Counted from the stretch's first letter, positions 12,001 to 22,008 are shown. The stretch: 64,000 nucleotides of DNA from Castor canadensis (GCF_047511655.1 NC_133393.1:154333779-154397778), one strand, 5' to 3'. Translations and numbers: made by a program. Notes: generated by a model not told the origin, from the sequence alone.

Positions 12001-12759
12001 GTGTTTCCTTAGACTGGTCGTTCTTTTCTACTACTCTTTTGTGTCTTTCTTCCTATCTGGGGCTCCTCTACTGCCTGCTGATACTTAAGGAGGAAGGCCC
12101 TGGTGGATGGTTTGTTCTCAGTAGGCAAGGAGATTTTTTTCTTGCTGCTGGTGTGTAGTGTATGTAGGTTTTATGCCCCTGTGGCCTTCCTCTAAAAGGT
12201 GTGTTGAGGCAGCAGAGCCTGTTGTCTGGCAGACGTTGCCACAGTACAATGGGCTGGGGATTCACTTTGGTGTTTAGTGGGAACTTTGTTCCTGGGTGCC
12301 ATCAATTAAAACAGGAGTTGTGCCTCTCCCCAGGTAGTCATGTCTACTTAGGGAAAAGTCTCTGGTGTCTGTTGTGCAGAAAGCCTTGTTCTGTTCCGCA
12401 TCTGGATGAGAGATACCAAGAGTCTTGTTAGTCTTGCTGGCCATAGCTGCAGCCTGCAGAGCCCAGTAGAAACAAGGGTTTCTACCACATGGAAGTCCTG
12501 TCTTTGAGCCTGCATGCTCCCAGCAGGCTCCAACTGCATGTGTACTGAAATTGCATAATTCACCTGATCATGATGGTTAAGTGACGTTTTAACTTTGCAG
12601 AGCCATTTTCTATCACGGAAGGTTTTCAAAATCTTCAGCACATAAGAAACACTGTAAGGTGGTTTCTGATTTAGAAATCTTATTGCGAGTAATCTTTTAG
12701 CTGAACTTTAATATACTGGCATTTCTTTTGCTTAAACAGATGATGCTGGAGGGTCTTGA
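1..12759 (+). CDS. FAM118A: FAM118A, 3' portion of gene (four last coding exons, partial)
   Basis: Four short exons join in frame (1-74, 1947-1979, 4864-4947, 12740-12759) to give the C-terminal 70 residues of a protein that I recognise as FAM118A. The first exon matches the end of the SIR2-like domain, reading [20 protein letters not shown]. The rest is a hydrophilic tail with a CQDC pair, a Lys/Arg-rich stretch and the ending SDTDDAGGS. All internal borders are GT donors and AG acceptors, and codon phases match (1 nt carried over at each junction). FAM118A belongs to the SIR2-like family related to bacterial NAD-consuming antiphage enzymes; its catalytic residues lie upstream of this window. 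The gene converges on SMC1B, as in human 22q13. Everything before the C-terminal exons is off the left edge. Confidence 0.95.
75..1946 (+). other. FAM118A intron
   Basis: The donor is gtgtgt at 75 and the acceptor is a strong pyrimidine tract plus ccag ending at 1946. It contains the composite SINE at 199-470. Open frames at 1143-1783 show no splice support and no recognised family. Confidence 0.85.
199..470 (+). mobile_element. Composite SINE (two B1-like parts plus tRNA-like part)
   Basis: B1-like text (ggctgggtatagtggttcat) is followed by a second B1-like start at 302, then a tRNA-like unit at 391-468 with the B-box-like ccctgagttcaaacccta. Confidence 0.85.
1947..1979 (+). CDS. FAM118A: FAM118A coding exon (33 nt micro-exon)
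   Basis: Only 33 nt, encoding [12 protein letters not shown] together with split codons at both ends. It is preceded by a T-rich tract and AG and followed by gtaaag. It is far too short for ORF scanning and was recognised from the protein sequence. Its length is a multiple of three, so skipping would keep frame. Confidence 0.93.
2293..2332 (-). mobile_element. B1-like SINE scrap
   Basis: About 40 bp (gattacaagtgtgagccacc and following) matching the reverse complement of a B1/7SL unit start. Confidence 0.6.
3767..4012 (-). mobile_element. Composite SINE, minus strand
   Basis: Reverse-complement tRNA-like unit(s) (tttgaactcagggcttagtg and ttgaaccacatctcc) followed by a reversed B1-like unit ending near tcgctaggatataggcatg. 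Confidence 0.8.
4440..4815 (-). mobile_element. MaLR-like LTR, minus strand
   Basis: Reads as the reverse of a MaLR (MST/THE1-type) LTR: gataaaatacccaagaaaag, gagagatttattttg near one end and gcattgcactggggaccaaa at the other. Family assignment is from memory and the element is diverged. Confidence 0.55.
4864..4947 (+). CDS. FAM118A: FAM118A coding exon (84 nt)
   Basis: The acceptor is tcttccag and the donor gtacct. It encodes the Lys/Glu-rich tail segment [15 protein letters not shown] and the following [12 protein letters not shown]. The CxxC spacing (CQDC) sits in what looks like a disordered, basic tail. Also a multiple of three. Confidence 0.94.
5390..5455 (-). mobile_element. tRNA-derived SINE, truncated
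   Basis: Reverse complement of the tRNA-like unit (gggcctcacacttgctaggc, cctgagccactccaccag). Confidence 0.75.
6011..6122 (+). mobile_element. B1-like SINE
   Basis: Starts caggctgggtgtggtggtac and carries gaggattgtgagttcaggcc; 7SL-derived monomer. Confidence 0.8.
6847..7105 (+). repeat. Tandem ~129-bp repeat inside L1 5'UTR
   Basis: GAGCTCTGAGCCCA begins both 6847 and 6976, and the following 100 bases are similar but diverged. Suggests monomer-like promoter units as in some rodent L1s. Confidence 0.55.
9829..9915 (-). mobile_element. tRNA-derived SINE inserted in the older L1
   Basis: Reverse-complement unit (cagggcctcatgcttgctag, cttgagccactccaccag) with its oligo-A as a T run at 9828. 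It is younger than the L1 it splits. Confidence 0.85.
10753..10850 (+). mobile_element. tRNA-derived SINE
   Basis: ggtggtgtagtggcttaagt, ccctgagttcaaacctcagt and an A-rich tail, immediately downstream of the older L1. Confidence 0.85.
11158..11243 (-). mobile_element. tRNA-derived SINE
   Basis: T run then gattgaacttagaaccttgt and accacttgagtcatacctcc: the reverse of the ID-like unit, diverged. Confidence 0.75.
11318..11520. mobile_element. Probable Tc1/mariner-type (Tigger/MER2-like) relic
   Basis: Text such as gttgagcagtcctaacctga, cattttgggtttcagatg and aaatccgaaacacttctggt resembles ends of Tigger/MER2-type elements. Ends and orientation are unclear. Confidence 0.5.
12740..12759 (+). CDS. 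FAM118A: FAM118A terminal coding exon with stop
   Basis: Twenty coding bases give the end of the protein (DDAGGS), then TGA at 12757-12759. The two bases at 12740-12741 complete the Asp codon begun by base 4947. Confidence 0.93.
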
Positions 12760-13990
12760 AATCTTTAAAACCTACAACTTAAAAACAGCCTTCTGTAACC
12801 ACAGTGCCATGTCCAAGCGATGAGGAATGTACAGAGGACTCCGTATGGATCTCTCAATCCTAAACCATCACATACCCCAAGAGAGCTGCGTGGTGTGTGG
12901 ACCTCAAGGCTGCGTGACAGAGCTCTACTGTGTGTTTAGCTGCTCGGAAGGTGACATGGACACACTTCAGGTACATCCTGTAAGGACTAATGGTCAGCTA
13001 CCTCAGGGACCAAATTAGAGGGAAGGGATGTACCTGCTGTTCCCTTACTTTCATTTGACATGCTCTCCTGTGCCAGGTTGGTATTTTTCCTAATTCAGGG
13101 AATGTGAAGACTGTCCAAGCAACAGTAGTTGCCAAAGAGAAAATGAGACTTATTTTTTATAACTTTATATAGAAATACTGTAGAAACATTGTAAAGATGT
13201 TTGTTGCATTGTTAAATACTAAAGGATGGATACTTGAGGCACTGAATTCATGAGTGAAAATGGAAGTTGTTTTTAAAGGAATGACCATGGCTTCTTTAGA
13301 AGTATAACATTTTAGTAACTTATATTCTGAAGAAATGGCAGGTTGACTATAGATAAGTGAAGTACAGAGAGAGCCGCAGGACCTCCGGCTCAGCATTGTG
13401 CAAGTCCACGATGTGACTGATAGCTGAGAAGGTGCAAGTGGGGCACAAGACCAGGTTCTAAACTTTTAGTTAGACTGTAAATTCTAAGCTTTCCAAGTCT
13501 TAATTCTTTGGGGGTAAGATCCAACCTTACTGTTAGTATGTTTTAAAACTCTTCCCATGGCTCGTATTAAGGGGATTTGCACAGAGTGAGGTAGGCAAAA
13601 CTTGTTAAGGGCCTGCCATACTTTAAACATTTTCTGGGCTTACCCATGTGCAAATAGTCAGACTGGCTGTACTGTGTGTGCCCAGGAATTCCTCTGATGG
13701 TGACCAGGGCAAAGACTGACAGAGATCATAAGATGCAGACTTTGGAAACAAGCCCTGCAAAGTTTCAGTTGAGGCTGCCATCTTTTCTATGACATTTTTT
13801 TGTCAAGGCTGTGACACTCCCATGAATGGTACTGTAGCTTCCACAGGCACAGGGAAAGAACAGGAAACAAGGTTGGGGTGTTCAAGGAACAAGAGAGAAA
13901 CCAGGATGTGGTGAAGATCCCCCTTTTAAGCATGGAAAACAAATCTTTTATGTCACTCTGGTTGTAAATAAAATATTAATGTCAACCTTG
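12760..13990 (+). other. FAM118A: FAM118A 3' untranslated region
   Basis: Runs from the stop codon to just past the AATAAA at 13967. No intron or repeat is evident. The open frame at 12827-13018 lies inside this UTR and has no homologue that I know of. The exact cleavage point is not visible, so the end is approximate. Confidence 0.75.
13967..13972 (+). terminator. Polyadenylation signal of FAM118A
   Basis: A canonical AATAAA followed within 25 bases by a TG/T-rich stretch (cttgtgttcaacttttc). It is the only clear AATAAA between the stop codon and the L1. Confidence 0.75.
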
Positions 13991-15065
13991 TGTTCAACTT
14001 TTCTTTAGTTATAAGGCTTGGTATAATGTATTTAGTGAGGATTTTTAGCTTGAGTTGCCACTTGTGAGATAAGTAAATGATTACTTTTGAATGTGTTTAA
14101 GTTTTCTAAAAAATCAACATGAATTATTCTTTAAGACACACTTACAAAAGTGCAGTCAATCAGGGATAGGTATCTGAATCCGAATGTCAACCAGACACAA
14201 GCATAGAAGATGCTAAATATAGCAGAAGTAAGATGTAAAACTGAAAAAATACATCAACCCATCAAAGAGAAGCTTTGAGCACCTTGCCAAAGGATATGAA
14301 GCTGTGTTGCTATAATGAATGCAGCTAAGTCAGTTTTCTTGTAACATGATTGGCGGATTAGAGGGAAACAATCTAAGCAAAAGGCATTTGTTTATGTGTA
14401 ATTTTCATCAGTGAGAAGCACTAGGTCAGGCAACAAAGTCTGGCCCCATTTTACTAGCTGGAACTAGAATAGAGTAGTTGGCACATTCATTTTAAGGTGG
14501 TTACATTTTAAGTAGCTGTAAAAGGGTTGTAGCTACTTGAGAACCTCCTTGTAGCCTCAACAAAGCTGGAAATGTACACTTATTTATTGTGGCCCTTCAA
14601 GGAGTGGATGCTGTTCTAGGTGGATGCTGTACATTACGTGGAGCTGGGAGAATTCCCCAGCAGTTGTCCATGGCCCACCAGCTCCGTTTCCCCTCATGCA
14701 TATGAGACGCATGCTTCAACGGTCCTTTAACCAACTGGGGTACAAGCTGATGGCAGGGCTCTTTCAGGATAAACTGTAGCATTTGTGTGTAAAATCGGCT
14801 ATTTTTATTAGCCTTTTTTTGAGTATGGTTCTCTGATTCTATACCTTTGTAGTCTTTTGGTTTTTACTATGTGCCTTTGTGTAGCATGGTGGATTTCAGG
14901 CATGCCAGTATGTTTTGTTAACAACAGGATTGACGGTACTTGCAAGGATCATGCTAGTCTGTAAATCAATATTATAAAAGAGGCAGAACAGCCCAAGTTA
15001 AGAGATAAGGGACTACACTGAGTCTAGATAGCACTGGAAGGGATATTTCAGTTTAAAAGTCTTTC
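13991..15065. other. Intergenic, between FAM118A 3' end and L1
   Basis: AT-rich unique-looking sequence with no gene or named repeat visible. With 22009-22517 it forms the spacer between the two convergent genes, which would be only about 1.6 kb without the L1. Confidence 0.6.
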
Positions 15066-15079
15066 AAGACAGAAGAAAG
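15066..15079 (+). repeat. Target-site duplication, left copy
   Basis: AAGACAGAAGAAAG occurs directly before the L1 5' end and again directly after its A-rich tail at 21995-22008, with all 14 bases identical. Confidence 0.9.
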
Positions 15080-16468
15080 GGCAGATTTCCAAGATGGCAG
15101 CTACAGGGAGGAAGCAGAAAGCGTGCCTCCTAAAATGAAATCTTGGAGAGACGCTGGAGACACACCTTGCAGGCAGGGCCACGGAGAAGAGGCAAAACTT
15201 TGACCTCTCCACACCTCCAGCCCGCGCAGAGCATCTCTACTTCACGGTGAACGGAGAAACCAGGAAGGCCCCCCAGGCCACCGCCAGTCGCCCGCGCCCA
15301 GATGGCTTGGGAAGACATGGACCACAAGGTGAGCTAAGCGGTACACAGTACTTCCACAGACAACCCTGGGCCAGATCAGCATAGCCCCCTGGACAGACCA
15401 ACCCCCACCTGGGGAAATAGAGAAACTGAGTAATAAGCAATAAGAACAATAAAGACATGTTGCAAAGAGGGTGGGGCACCCTGAGTGCTGAAGAAGGAGG
15501 AAGGGAATCCTTCCCGGAACTGTAAATAAACAAGCTGGGCCTGGCCGGAGAGGGCAGGAGTTTGGGGCCTGCACCCAGCAACCAGGAGCAGGAAAGCTTG
15601 TGAGAGTGGCGGAGGGAAGAAAACTCCACAGGAGAGGGGGGAAGACCCACTTCCCACGTGAGCTGTAAACAAACACGCAGGCCTGAGAAAGCGGGTGCAG
15701 TGTCACCTCCGCCAGTGTGCTTGGAAAGGAGAAAGCTTGTAGCAGTGGCATTGTACACAGAACTCTGTGTAAATAAAGCCTGCGGGGCTAGTTGAGTGCT
15801 AAGCTCACCCCAGAGATCTGCATAAAGCCTCCAGCAACAGCAGGCTGACAGCAGCGGGCAGACAAGCCACAGCCGCAGATACCATTCACAGAACTGTCTC
15901 CAGACTCTTATTTCTCTCTCCCTACCTTTGATGAGAAAACAACCAAACTACACCTACATGCTGAAAAACTTACTGAAACTGTATTGCATTTGAACTTGAG
16001 ACACTTTGTGGGGTTTTTTTTTTCCTGTTTTGTGCGGTTTTGTTCTATTTAACTACAGAACAACATCTGAGGCACCAATTCCAGGATTAGAGGCTGAGGG
16101 ACGAATACCAAAATTATTAAGACTGAAACTTCATTGCATTTGAACTACAAGGGTTTTTTAATTTTATTTTATATATATATTTTCTTTTATTTACTTATTT
16201 TTAATTTTTATTCTTATCTTTATTCTTTTTATTTTCAATCCTCTCTGTCTCTCTAATGCCTTTTCCGCTTATATCTTTGAAACTTTGTTTGTTTTTCTAC
16301 TTATCTTTGAAACTTTGTTTTTCTACTTATTTGTTTTTCCCTTTTCCTTTAACTTCTTTGCTTTCCATCTCCTCTCACCCTTCCATTCTAAATATCACTA
16401 GTGTTATTATTACAGCCAGAAAATACTTAATTGCATACAGTACAAGGACAATAACACCACCAAGGGCA
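15080..16468 (+). promoter_or_regulatory. L1 5'UTR / internal promoter region
   Basis: 1.39 kb before the ORF1 start. The first 800 bases are G/C-rich. The last 300 are strongly T-rich, with a near-tandem duplication around 16270-16330 (tatctttgaaactttgttt twice). Two long overlapping open frames run antisense through 15237-15758. Promoter activity is inferred from L1 biology, not seen. Confidence 0.7.
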
Positions 16469-17760
16469 ATGACGGGAAGACAGAAAAAACAGGGAAACCA
16501 GTTTCCCCACAGCAAAAAATTAGTACAGGAACCAGAGGGAAATGAAGAAAACAGATACTCAGATCCAGACTCCAACAAAATGAAGATAAACTATGCCAAA
16601 GAACCCAATGAAGCCCACAAGAATAATTTAAAAGAAGACATACTACAGGTACTCAATGAGAATTTTATAGAGATGATACTGGATATGGTCAACCAAAATG
16701 TACAGGAGACACTCAAGAAACTCCAAGACAATAAAAATAGAGAATTTGAAAAAGCAAAAGAAGAAATAAAGGAAACCATAGAAGCATTGTATAAACACCA
16801 AAGTGAAACAGAGAACACGAATAATAAAGAGATAAATGAACTCAGGACAAAAATAGACATTAAAGAGGAAACAACCAAGGATATGGAAAACCTCAAGAAA
16901 AAAAGAACGAAACAGAATTGCAAAATAAAACGGAAGGCCAATCCAGCAGAATAAAACAAACAGAAGATAGAATCTCAGAACTCGAAGATGAAATGGTAAT
17001 CAAAGGAAGAACTAAAGAACTATTAGTTAAACAACTCAAGACCTGTGAAAAGAAAATGCAAGAACTCACCGACTCCATCAAAAGACCAAACCTGAGAATC
17101 ATGGGCATCGAAGAAGGAGAAGAGGTGCAAGCAAAGGGAATGAGTAATATATTCAACAAAATAATAAGAGAAAATTTCCCAAATCTAGACAAAGATATTC
17201 CCATACAGATGCAAGAGGCCTCCAGATCACCAAACAGACCAGATCAAAATAGAACTATCCCACAACATATCATCATTAAAACAACAAGTTCAGAAACTAG
17301 GGAAAGAATATTGAAGGCTGTAAGAGAGAAAAAACAAATAACATACAAAGGTAAACCCATCAAAATCACAGCAGACTTCTCAGCAGAAACATTAAAAACA
17401 AGGTGAGTGTGGGGTGAGATCTTCAGGGCACTGAATGAAAATAACTTCAACCCCAGGATACTCTACCCAGCAAAACTATCATTCAAAATAGATGGAGCAA
17501 TAAAAGTTTTCCATGATAAGCAGAAACTAAAACAATATGTGACCACAAAGCCACCACTACAAAGGATTCTTCAAGGGATTCTGCACACAGAAAGTGAAAT
17601 CCAACATACAATGAAAGGACAGGCAGCACCAAACTACAGGAAAAGAAAAAGCAAGACAGTAGAGAGTAACCTCAACTTAGGTACACACAATCAAACCTTC
17701 AAACAATTAAGACAACTAAATGACAGGAATCACCATATACCTATCAGTACTAACACTTAA
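16469..17760 (+). pseudogene. L1 ORF1 (RNA-binding chaperone), broken
   Basis: The start ATG at 16469 has G at -3. The N-terminal third is a Lys/Glu-rich coiled coil (about 16650-16900). The RRM-like part (NLRIMGIEEGEE, near 17088) and the C-terminal domain (ILYPAKLSFKIDGAIKVFHD, near 17457) follow. Two breaks are visible: a frame change in the A-rich stretch near 16895-16920, and an in-frame TGA at 17404-17406, after which the same frame stays open to TAA at 17758. L1 ORF1p forms trimers and coats L1 RNA; this copy cannot make a full protein. Confidence 0.9.
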
Positions 17761-20700
17761 TGTTAACGGACTTAATTCACCCATCAAAAGGAACCATTTG
17801 ATGAAATGGATTAAAAAGGAAGATCCAACAATTTGTTGCTTACAGGAGACCCATCTCACCGACAGAAATAAGCATAGGCTTAGGATGAAAGGCTGGAAGA
17901 TTTACCAAGCCAATGGCCCCCGAAAACAGGCAGGAGTAGCAATACTTATCTCTGACAAAGTAGACTTCAAACGTACATTGACCAAACAAGATAAAGAAGG
18001 ACATTCCATACTAATAAAAGGGGAAAAAGAAAAAAAAATTATCAACCTATATGCACCCAATTTCATCAAACATACCATGAAAGACCTAAAGCATATATTA
18101 ACTTCACACAGTGATTGTGGGAGACTTTAACACTCCATTATCATCAATAGATAGGTCATCCAAACAAAAAAATCAATAAATCCAAGATCTAAAATGTACA
18201 ATAGATCAAATGGACCTACTTGATGTCTACAGAACATTTCATCCAACTTCTACACAATATACATTCTTCTCAGCAGTCCATGCATGGAACCTTCTCCAAA
18301 ATAGATCATATCCTAGGGTACAAAGCAAGCCTTAGCAAATATAAGAAAATAGAAATAATACCATGCATTCTATCTGATCACAGTGCAATAAAACTAGAAC
18401 TGAACAACAAAAGTAAAGACAAAAACATGCAAACAGCTGGAAACTGAATAACTCATTATTTAATGAACAATGGATCATCGATGAAATAAAAGAGGAAATT
18501 AAAAAGTTCCTGGAAGTCAATGAAAATGAAAACACAACCTACCCGAACCTATGGGACACAGCAAAGGCAGTCCTGAGAGGAAAGTTTATAGCCATGAGTG
18601 CATATATTAAAAAGAATGAAAGATCCCAAATCAATGACCTAATGATACATCTCAAACTCCTAGAAAAACAAGAACAAGCAAATCCTAAAACAAATAGAAG
18701 GGGAGAAATAATAAAAATAAGAGCTGAAATCAACAAAATAGAAACCAAAAAAACCAAACAAAGAATTAATGAAACAAAAAGTTGGTTCCTTGAAAAAATA
18801 AACAAGCTATCGACAGACCCCTGGGCAAACCTGACTAAAATGAGGAGAGAAAAAACCCAAATTAGGAGAATCAGGAATGCAAAAGGGGAGATAACAACAA
18901 ACACCATAGAAGTCCAAGAAATCATCAGAGACTACTTTGAGAACCTATATTCAAATAAATTTGAAAATCTTAAAGAAATGGACAGATTTCTAGATACATA
19001 TGATCATCCAAAACTGAACCAAGAAGAAATTAATCACCTGAATAGACCTATAACACAAAATGAAATTGAAGCAGCAATCAAGAGTCTCCCCAAAAAGAAA
19101 AGTCCAGGACCTGATGGATTCTCTGCTGAATTCTATCAGACCTTTAAAGACGAACTGATACCAACCCTCCTTAAACTGTTCCACGAAATAGAAAGGGAAG
19201 GAAAACTGAACACATTTTATGAAGCCAGTATTACACTTATCCCAAAACCAGGCAAAGACACCTCCAAAAAGGAGAACTATAGGCCAATCTCCTTAATGAA
19301 CATTGATGCAAAAATCCTCAACAAAATAATGGCAAACCGAATTCAACAACACATCAAAAAGATCATTCACCACGACCAAGTAGGCTTCATCCCAGGAATG
19401 CAGGGATGGTTCAACATACGAAAATCAATAAACGTAATAAACCACATTAACAGAAGCAAAGACAAAAACCACTTGATCATCTCAATAGATGCAGAAAAAG
19501 CCTTTGATAAGATCCAACACCTTTTCATGATAAAAGCTCTAAGAAAACTAGGAATAGAAGGAAAGTACCTCAACATTATAAAAGCTATATATGACAAACC
19601 TACAGCCAGCAGTATACTTAATGGAGAAAACTGAAACCATTCCCTCTAAAGTCAGGAACTAGACAAGGATGCCCACTATCTCCACTCCTATTCAACATAG
19701 TACTGTAATTCCTAGCCAGAGCAATTAGGCAAGAAGAAGGAATAAAAGGAATACAAATAGGTAAAGAAACTGTCAAAATATCCCTATTTGCAGATGCCAT
19801 GATCCTATACCTTAAAGACCCAAAAAACTCTACTCAGAAGCTTCTAGACATCATCAATAGCTACAGCAAGGTAGCAGGATACAAAATCAACATAGAAAAA
19901 TCACTAGCATTTCTATACACTAATAATGAACAAACTGAAAAAGAATATATGAAAACAATTTCATTTACAATAGCCTCAAAAAAATCAAATACCTAGGTGT
20001 AAACCTAACAAAAGATGTGAATGACTTCTACAAGGAAAACTATAAACTTCTGAAGAAAGAGACTGAGGAAGACTATAGAAAGTGGACAGATCTCCCATGC
20101 TCATGGATTGGTAGACTCAACATAGTAAAAATGTCTATACTCCCAAAAGTAATCTACATGTTTAATGCAATTCCCATCAAAATTCCAATGACATTCATTA
20201 AAGAGGTTGAAAAATCTACCATGAAATTTATATGGAAACACAAGAGGCCACAAATAGCCAAGGCAGTACTCAGTCAAAAGAACAATGCTGGAGGTATCAC
20301 AATACCTGACTTCAAACTATATTACAAAGCAGTAACAATAAAAACAGCATGGTATTGGCACAAAAACAGACATGAAGACCAGTGGAACAGAATAGAGGAC
20401 CCAGACATGAAGCCACACAACTATAACCAACTTGTCTTTGACAAAGGCGCTGAAAATATACGATGGAGAAAAAGCAGCCTCTTCAACAAAAACTGCTGGG
20501 AAAACTGGTTAGCAGTCTGCAAAAAACTGAAACTAGATCCATGTATATCACCCTATACCAATATAACTCAAAATGGATCAAGGATCTTAGTATCAAACTC
20601 TAAAGATGATACAGGAAAGACTAGGAAATACTCTGGAGTTAGTAGGAATAGGTAAGAACTTTCTCAATGGAACCCCAGTAGCACAGCAACTAAGAGATAG

Positions 20701-21508
20701 CATAGATAAATGGGACCTCATAAAACTAAAAAGCTTCTGTTCATCAAAAGAAATGGTCTCTAAACTGAAGAGAACAACCACAGAGTGGGAGAAAATATTT
20801 GCCAACTATACATCAGACAAAGGACTGATAACCAGAATATATAGGGAACTTAAACAACTAAATTCTCCCCAAACTAATGAACCAATAAAGAAATGGGCAA
20901 GTGAACTAAACAGAACTTTCTCAAAAGAAGAAATTCAAATGGCCAAAAAACGCATGAAAAAATGCTCACCATCTCTAGCAATAAAGGAAATGCAAATTAA
21001 AACCACACTAAGATTCCACCTCACCCCTGTTAGAATAGCCATCATCAGCAACACCACCAACAACAGGTGTTGACGAGTATGCGGGGAAAAAGGAAACCTC
21101 TTACACTGTTGGCGGGAATGTAAACTAGTACAACCACTCTGGAGAAAAATTTGGAGGCTACTTAAAAAGCTAAACATTGATCTACCATTTGATCCAGCAA
21201 TACCACTCTTGGGGATATACCCAAAAGACAGTGACACAGGTTACTCCAGAGGCACCTGCACACCCATGTTTATTGTAGCACTATTCACAATAGCCAAGTT
21301 ATGGAAACAGCCAAGATGCCCCACCACTGACGAATGGATCAAGAAAATGTGGTATCTATACACAGTGGAATTTTATGCAGCCATGAAGAAGAACAAAATG
21401 TTATCATTCGCTGATAAATGGATGGAATTGGAGAACATCATTCTGAGTGAGGTTAGCCTGGCCCAAAAGACCAAAAATCGTATGTTCTCCCTCATATGCG
21501 GACATTAG
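17720..21508 (+). pseudogene. L1 ORF2 (endonuclease / reverse transcriptase), broken
   Basis: The start ATG at 17720 lies inside the last 41 bases of the ORF1 frame. Endonuclease motifs are visible: LTLNVNGLNSP, CCLQETHL, GDFN near 18120 in a shifted frame, and SDHSAIKLELN near 18385. Reverse transcriptase motifs follow: [13 protein letters not shown] near 19100, [15 protein letters not shown], and [10 protein letters not shown] near 19784, where the second Asp of the usual F/YADD is Ala (codon 19796-19798). The C-terminal part runs to TAG at 21506. Breaks include frame changes near 18105, 18280 (a CATGCATG duplication), 18430 and 19630, a stop at 18178, TAA at 19706, and further shifts near 20000 and 20600-21075. 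It cannot encode an active enzyme. Confidence 0.92.
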
Positions 21509-21994
21509 ATCAAAGGCAAACACAACAAGGGGACTGAACTTTGATCACAAGATAAAAGCGAGTACACACAAGGGAGATATGAGGTTAGGTAAGACACCTA
21601 AAAAATTAGCTAGCCTTTGTTGCCCTCAACGCAGAGAAACTAAAGCAGATACCTTAAAAGCAACTGAGGCCAACAGGAGAAGAGGACCAGGAACTAGAGA
21701 AAAGGTTAGATCAAAAAGAATTAATTTAGAAGGTAACACACATGCACAGGAAATTAATGTGAGTCAACTCCCTGTATAGCTATCCTTATCTTAACTAGCA
21801 AAAACCCTTGTTCCTTTCTATTATTGCTTATACTCTCTTGTCAACAAAATTAGAGACAAGGGCAAAATAGTTTCTGCTGGGTATCGAGGGGTGGGGCGGA
21901 GAGGGAGGGGGCGGAGGGGGTGGAGGTATGGGGGAGAAATGACCCAAGCATTGTAAGCACATATGAATAATAAAAAAATAAAAATTAAAAAAAA
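21509..21994 (+). other. L1 3'UTR with G-rich tract and A tail
   Basis: Contains the purine/G-rich stretch at 21879-21935 with several runs of three to six Gs, typical of L1 3'UTRs. It ends with the segment tgtaagcacatatgaataat, two overlapping AATAAA-like signals and an oligo-A tail. Confidence 0.85.
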
Positions 21995-22008
21995 AAGACA
22001 GAAGAAAG
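21995..22008 (+). repeat. Target-site duplication, right copy
   Basis: Second copy of the 14-bp sequence at 15066-15079. Its leading As merge with the L1 tail. Confidence 0.88.

Larger units (their letters stand above)
4948..12739 (+). other. FAM118A last intron (7.8 kb)
   Basis: Over half is a degraded sense-strand L1 (about 6250-10750). Other contents are SINEs at 5390, 6011, 9829, 10753 and 11158 and a probable Tc1/mariner-type relic near 11318-11520. The stretch from 11660 to 12730 holds nothing that I recognise. The acceptor is cttaaacag at 12731-12739. Confidence 0.8.
15080..21994 (+). mobile_element. Full-length LINE-1, inactivated
   Basis: A complete L1 layout of about 6.9 kb. The 5'UTR begins with ccaagatggc, resembling the YY1-type motif at L1 starts. 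ORF1 follows at 16469-17760, ORF2 at 17720-21508, then a 3'UTR with a G-rich purine tract and an A-rich tail containing AATAAA. A 14-bp duplication flanks it. The junction TC/AAGA is close to the L1 endonuclease preference. Several frameshifts and stops mean it cannot move by itself now. The intact duplication and the clearly readable proteins suggest it is younger than the other L1 pieces here. It lies between the 3' ends of FAM118A and SMC1B, in the sense of FAM118A. Confidence 0.95.

Noticed and set aside
12827-13018. 63-codon frame after the FAM118A stop
   Set aside because: Inside the 3'UTR, short, and not in frame with the gene product; no conserved motif.
15080-21994. The L1 as a possibly active element
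   Set aside because: At least eight frame changes or stops plus the lost catalytic Asp make autonomous movement impossible.
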